From: JACKAL01 sp964400355
Lineage (GTDB): Bacteria > Bdellovibrionota > Bdellovibrionia > Bdellovibrionales > JAGQZY01
Reading direction: 5' to 3'
Assembly: GCA_964400355.1 (NCBI GenBank)
Contig: CAYNTO010000015.1
Location: 1 to 64,000, forward strand
Length of the DNA: 64,000 nt
The notes beneath the pieces were generated by a model. It ran no database searches and had not been told where the DNA came from. It saw only the letters and a list, made by a program, of their open reading frames with translations. Of the stretch, positions 60,319 to 64,000 are shown in pieces (position 1 is the stretch's first letter; each line of letters opens with the position of its first letter). The position numbers were made by a program, and so were the translations under genes.

Positions 60319-60501
60319 ATGAACAGAGATAAAATGAATGACCAAAAAGAATCCCTACGCGATAAAACTGGAGAAATGGTGGAAGACCTCGGCGAAAAAG
60401 TATCCAATGCCGGCGCACCAAAAGTGGGACAAAAGATTCATGATCTTGGCGATAAAATTGAGAAAACTCACAAAAAGCCAAATCATCCTGAAGATGTATA
60501 G
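60319..60501 (+). CDS. Small stress-type amphipathic protein
   Basis: This 60-residue hydrophilic protein starts at an ATG with AAGGAG six bases upstream. It is an amphipathic helix chain rich in Lys, Asp, Glu and Gly (LGEKVSNAGAPKVGQKI, then HDLGDKIEKTHKK). The pattern resembles CsbD-like or late-embryogenesis-type stress proteins but is not clearly in either. The long leader (about 145 bp) may carry regulation. It is followed by a strong terminator hairpin. Confidence 0.65.
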   Translation: MNRDKMNDQKESLRDKTGEMVEDLGEKVSNAGAPKVGQKIHDLGDKIEKTHKKPNHPEDV

Positions 60502-60586
60502 TTGATTTTACTTTTATAACTGCGCGGATCGGGATTCAGATTTGCTTTAATGCGAATGTTGATACTGAGAAGCGAAGTCTATAAGC

Positions 60587-60618
60587 AAATAGCGCTGATC
60601 TGATCAGCGCTATTTTTT
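60587..60618 (+). terminator. Intrinsic terminator, near-palindromic
   Basis: AATAGCGCTGATC pairs with (T)GATCAGCGCTATT and is followed by seven T on the plus strand. The stem is symmetric, so it may also stop transcripts coming from the minus strand, whose gene ends at 60643. Confidence 0.8.
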
Positions 60619-60642
60619 TATTTTTTTTAGTCGACTTGTTTT

Positions 60643-60960
60643 CTACTTTACGAGTTCTGACTTCCTTTGACCATTTAAACCCATAGCGCTTTCCATCGAC
60701 ATTCCGTCTGCGGGTTTGCGGTGCATTTGCTTCAACATCTCGGGAGTGGGAGGAATCCACTCGGACTTTCCTTGGCGTTTGGGATCCATCAGTTCTTCCA
60801 TACTGAGCGGTTCCAGTGGAGGCTCACTGCTGACCTTTTTTAGCTTTGGAGCTCCATCGGAGTTTGAGCCTTCCAAATTATTTTTTGTAACCACGTAAGT
60901 GATTAAAATCGCACTTGCAACCATCACTGCGTTCAAAAAAATAAGCTTTTTCGTCTTCAT
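60643..60960 (-). CDS. Small single-membrane-helix protein next to the fibre gene
   Basis: The 105-residue protein has one N-terminal membrane helix (KKLIFLNAVMVASAILITYVV) and a short periplasmic or cytosolic Pro/Glu/Met-rich tail with MEELMDPKRQG and MESAMGLNGQ. No known domain. It begins three bases after the stop codon of the giant fibre gene, so it is co-transcribed. An accessory or anchoring role for the fibre is an inference. Confidence 0.6.
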   Translation of the reverse strand: MKTKKLIFLNAVMVASAILITYVVTKNNLEGSNSDGAPKLKKVSSEPPLEPLSMEELMDPKRQGKSEWIPPTPEMLKQMHRKPADGMSMESAMGLNGQRKSELVK

Positions 60961-60963
60961 AAA

Positions 60964-63900
60964 TTAATTCTCACGTACAATCTCCATACTGTTATACCCA
61001 TCGTGCGCCCAGTAGGTATGTGCTTGGCGCGGATAGTACCCATAGCTGACTGTGGAACCGGCAGCGAGATTGACAACAAAATCGTGCTTCGTCGTTGCCC
61101 ACCAACCGGCGATCATATACGAGTGATGTATAAATTCAGACGCGGAAAATCCTGACGTGGTTATAACCCCATTAATATATGGAGCCGCGTACTGGTGCGA
61201 CTTATCCGCGGTGGGCATCATCAACATCGTGATTCGAATGCGATACGTACCCGCCTTTTGAACCGTAACCAAGCCATTTGTTGAAGTCGTAAACGTCGCT
61301 GGGTCGCTATTTGCGGCTACAGCGTGCGTTAGGTTTGCACCGATGTTGAACCACGTTTCCAAAGTGTGATAACTCGGACATCCTCCACCGCAATGATTCA
61401 AAGTCACGCGCACAAAGGGCGCATGCGTCGTTTGGACCGTACCATTCACTGTGAGTTTTGACGGCGCCACCGTAGTCCCAACGCCCACATTCGAACCTGC
61501 TACAGCCATGGGGCTGTTGCCGAGTCCTGTGGAACTTGTCCATCGCGGGATGTAGTCCGTCGTGCCGGTGCCGTTACTGGCAACAGTGTCCGTGCCTAAG
61601 CGGAGAATATTGAACCACAATGTCGAAAGTTGGCGGTCATTGCCACTATCGGCACTGTGAAAAAATTCAACCTGATCATTGAGCGCTAGATTAATGACTA
61701 CACTTCGACTGGTATTATCTCGAGGAGTCGATTGACCGCCCCACGCATACCCTCTATACACACCGTTCACAGCGACGTACATGTAGTGGTCGTCGGTGGC
61801 TGTCGGAGCTGTGAGAGAGTCCTTATTGTATCCAAAGTTGATTTGATAGTATCCCGCAGAAGGCGCAGTGAATGTGGTTCCATCAAATGCGTTTGCCGTG
61901 TCGAGCGCCTCGGTGAACGCAGTAATTTTAGCATCGGCGCCGGTGCTACTCACGGAACTTTTGGTACCGGTGACTATCACTCCGCCGCTCGAAATACTTG
62001 TCGGCCAGCTGGAACGACAATCAGATCCGATACAAAGTTGCGTTCCGCGAATGTTTCCATTCACGTCGAGTTTTTCGCCCGGGGCTGTAGAACCGATACC
62101 CACATTCCCGTTTGTGGGCTGAAGAACCAAGTAACCTTTGGTGGAATCCGACGTAGATTCTAGTGTTAACGAGCCGCTTGCCGCTGCACTTCCGCGTAGC
62201 ACTTGTCCCGAACCGCGTCCAGCGAGTGCGGCATACTGGGTATGATCATCATCACCCAAACCCGTAAGTGTGCCATGGTCGGTGACACCAACATCTGTTG
62301 CACACTCCCAGCGATTGCTGGAAGTCCATTTGAGGACGTAGCCATCGGTACATTCCGCACCATTCGGCATATACGTAAAATACTCGGTTGCTGCACTATT
62401 GATTTTACCCACGTTCACGCCACCAATATCGGCGTTGACGATGGTGCCGTCAGCGATTTTGCTGCTGGTCACACCGCTGTCTTTCAGGCGAAGCGCATTG
62501 GAGCTGATCTCAATGCCGGCATTGTCTACACTGACTGCGATGTTGCGGTCTGCGGATAGATCACCACCACCAGTAAGGGCTGAGCCCGCATTGGTGTTGA
62601 TCGCACGTGATGTCGCTACAGTTCCGGTACTCCATCCAGTGGATATGTCTTTGCAGTTCGATCCCGTTTCATCACATATTTCCTGTGCACGAATACGGCC
62701 CGCCACGTCGAGCAGCGACTGTGGATCTACGGAACCAATACCGACATTTCCTGAAGGTAGAATATTCAGTCTTGGAGAGGGAACGGCCACTGTGCCTGCC
62801 CCGGTGGCGTTGTTCGCAGTTGTCATACCAAACTCAAGACTACCGCCGTTGGCACCAACAGGATTAAACTTCATGTAACCGCCATATCCGTCAGCGCGGT
62901 ACTTCCAGCCGGTATCAAAATACAAGTTCCCCATCACGGCAGAATTGGTTCCCATGGTGAGAGAGGGAGAACTGTCTCCTAGATCCAAGGCCTCTAGTGG
63001 CGTAGTTGTGTTTATACCGACATAGCCGCTTGCATCTATCTGAATACCCTCTGCGCCCCCGTCTCCCGAGAGCCAATTGCCATTGAGCACTAAATTTTGA
63101 GAGGCGCTGTGATTCCCCATGTTGTCAGCAATAGCCCCCGATGTGCTTGCACCAGCATTCACTTTATAGCCGGAGAACGTTGCAGCGAGCTGCGTACCGG
63201 TAGCATCGGAATGAATCAACAGATTCACCACATCGCCAGCGTTGAGCATGGCCGTCGCAGTGACAGATGAAATGGGATTCGTCGCGCCGCCCGCAGCAAA
63301 CCGGCTACCATAAGCATTAAGTGCCCCATTTACATAGATGGCGGTCAAAAAGTTAGTTGCCGTTGTCACAGCGTGAACGTAGCCGGTAAACGTGTACAGT
63401 CCCGCCGATGGAGCGGTAAAATTCCCTGTCGCCGGATTAAAATTGGAGTTCATGTCGAAAGATTCGCTGTATCCGGTAATGCTTGTCCAACTCGTCGTGG
63501 ACAATGTGGCATTCGACAGCGCACCTCTAAATGCAGCACCCGGTCCTGCACCCGCAGGCACCCAACCGGTTCCGTTGTAGGATTCCAGAGTATTGGTCGT
63601 CGTGTTGTAAACAAGAAGCCCCGTTGCTGGTGTAGCGATGGCGTTTCTCTCTGCATTCGTCACTCTCGGCAGTAAAAAACCCTTCGTGGTCGATTGGATA
63701 TCTATTACCGCAGAAGCATTCGGGGCCGTGGTGCCTACTCCCACACTGCCTCCGGTGGGCTGCACCAACACATAACCTTTTGTGGCATCTGACGTTGATT
63801 CTAAAGTGAGGTTCGCACTCGGGTTTGAACCACCACGAAGATTTTGTCCTGTAGTTCGACCGGCAAGCATGGCGTATTGGGTGTGATCGTCATCACCGAG

Positions 63901-63999
63901 GCCTGTGAGTGTACCATGATCGGTCACACCGATATCTGTGGCACATTCCCAACGATTGCTTGCTGTCCACTTAAGTACATAGCCATCGGTACACTCTGC
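60964..63999 (-). CDS. Giant fibre/adhesin-like protein, N-terminus beyond right edge
   Basis: At least 1011 residues are visible and the frame is open at the right edge. The sequence alternates tail-fibre-type repeats (DHGTLTGLGDDDHTQYA, twice), coiled-coil or collar elements (GSVGVGTTAPN, NVGIGSTAPG), a 'KGFLLPRVTNAERNAIATP' segment and three C1q/TNF-like jelly rolls: AAFRGALSNATL (about 63.5 to 63.1 kb), GADAKITAFTEALD (about 61.9 to 61.6 kb) and the C-terminal PFVRVTLNHCGGGCPSYHT to MEIVREN. Each jelly roll has TAPSAG(L/Y)Y or KAGTYRI. This architecture matches the mosaic adhesive trimer fibres of Bdellovibrio, which bind prey surfaces. A trimeric surface fibre with an adhesin tip is the best guess. 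Confidence 0.85.
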   Translation of the reverse strand, partial: AECTDGYVLKWTASNRWECATDIGVTDHGTLTGLGDDDHTQYAMLAGRTTGQNLRGGSNPSANLTLESTSDATKGYVLVQPTGGSVGVGTTAPNASAVIDIQSTTKGFLLPRVTNAERNAIATPATGLLVYNTTTNTLESYNGTGWVPAGAGPGAAFRGALSNATLSTTSWTSITGYSESFDMNSNFNPATGNFTAPSAGLYTFTGYVHAVTTATNFLTAIYVNGALNAYGSRFAAGGATNPISSVTATAMLNAGDVVNLLIHSDATGTQLAATFSGYKVNAGASTSGAIADNMGNHSASQNLVLNGNWLSGDGGAEGIQIDASGYVGINTTTPLEALDLGDSSPSLTMGTNSAVMGNLYFDTGWKYRADGYGGYMKFNPVGANGGSLEFGMTTANNATGAGTVAVPSPRLNILPSGNVGIGSVDPQSLLDVAGRIRAQEICDETGSNCKDISTGWSTGTVATSRAINTNAGSALTGGGDLSADRNIAVSVDNAGIEISSNALRLKDSGVTSSKIADGTIVNADIGGVNVGKINSAATEYFTYMPNGAECTDGYVLKWTSSNRWECATDVGVTDHGTLTGLGDDDHTQYAALAGRGSGQVLRGSAAASGSLTLESTSDSTKGYLVLQPTNGNVGIGSTAPGEKLDVNGNIRGTQLCIGSDCRSSWPTSISSGGVIVTGTKSSVSSTGADAKITAFTEALDTANAFDGTTFTAPSAGYYQINFGYNKDSLTAPTATDDHYMYVAVNGVYRGYAWGGQSTPRDNTSRSVVINLALNDQVEFFHSADSGNDRQLSTLWFNILRLGTDTVASNGTGTTDYIPRWTSSTGLGNSPMAVAGSNVGVGTTVAPSKLTVNGTVQTTHAPFVRVTLNHCGGGCPSYHTLETWFNIGANLTHAVAANSDPATFTTSTNGLVTVQKAGTYRIRITMLMMPTADKSHQYAAPYINGVITTSGFSASEFIHHSYMIAGWWATTKHDFVVNLAAGSTVSYGYYPRQAHTYWAHDGYNSMEIVREN
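62203..62360 (-). repeat. Internal repeat of the fibre gene, copy 1
   Basis: This segment encodes CTDGYVLKWTSSNRW, then ECATDVGVTDHGTLTGLGDD. It is highly similar to 63840-63999, about 1.64 kb away in the same gene. The DNA also matches closely. Confidence 0.85.
63840..63999 (-). repeat. Internal repeat of the fibre gene, copy 2
   Basis: This copy encodes the same collar and TDHGTLTGLGDDDHTQY element as 62203-62360, with few substitutions, and reaches the window edge. The repeat can promote domain gain or loss by recombination. Confidence 0.85.
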
Positions 64000-64000
64000 A

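Noticed and set aside
1..64000. CRISPR array, tRNA or rRNA gene, prophage
   Set aside because: No regularly spaced short repeats, no cloverleaf-like sequence in the gaps and no phage structural or lysis gene cluster were found; the tail-fibre repeats belong to one long secreted-type gene.

Overview
The window looks like chromosomal DNA of a predatory or predator-related member of the Bdellovibrionota (former Deltaproteobacteria). Base composition is moderate. The gene set mixes ordinary Gram-negative housekeeping genes (malic enzyme, hflX, glnD, mutS, mpl, glmM, tsaE, ftsH, tilS, glpX, pgsA, ilvE, motAB) with many secreted proteins of families common in that group: DUF3015 and DUF4105 proteins, Ser/Gly-rich exported proteins, a secreted HNH nuclease and a large jelly-roll/tail-fibre-like repeat protein resembling the mosaic adhesive trimer fibres of Bdellovibrio. 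The assignment is an inference from gene content; no rRNA or tRNA gene was found in the window.

Layout. 1-8.4 kb: a gene end cut by the window edge, a REP-associated tyrosine transposase (RAYT) gene flanked by inverted copies of a short repeat (a third copy lies at 8.34 kb), malic enzyme, hflX, and three exported proteins (PRTase-like, GH43-like, alpha/beta hydrolase lipoprotein). 8.4-12.8 kb: DUF4105 protein, two tandem DUF3015 paralogues and two small exported proteins; a terminator-like hairpin holds the DUF4105 start codon in its loop. 12.9-15.1 kb: a LytS-type histidine kinase with a duplicated membrane sensor, and its LytTR response regulator. 15.2-18 kb: a minus-strand set of LuxR-type regulator, acyl-CoA thioesterase and two pilin-like proteins. 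18.2-23 kb: mutS and glnD, overlapping. 23.2-29.6 kb: a 777-residue secreted protein and two paralogous secreted proteins. 29.7-33.7 kb: a peptidoglycan-recycling operon (LD-carboxypeptidase, serine hydrolase, Mpl, PlsC). 33.8-38.3 kb: a GAF-like protein, tsaE, glmM and an MFS transporter. 38.3-41.9 kb: a four-gene ABC transporter/secreted protein operon. 42-50.6 kb: a long minus-strand block (secreted START-like protein, PilZ, YbgC, glpX, zinc-ribbon, START, acidic protein, tilS, ftsH, motA, motB). 50.7-57.5 kb: pgsA, AlkZ-related protein, ilvE, tiny charged proteins, DUF72, topoisomerase IB, RNA phosphodiesterase and a POT peptide transporter. 57.6-64 kb: secreted HNH nuclease, a divergent OlsB-like/PlsC pair, a small stress-type protein, a small membrane protein and the C-terminal two thirds or more of a giant fibre protein that runs off the right edge.

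How it fits together: the envelope theme is strong. Murein recycling, peptide uptake, exported hydrolases and nuclease, lipid acyltransferases and a surface fibre are all parts a bacterium feeding on other bacteria would use, although most single genes also occur in non-predators. No CRISPR array, prophage or complete insertion sequence was seen. Start sites below were chosen by Shine-Dalgarno spacing, signal peptides and family N-termini, and often differ from the longest open frame.
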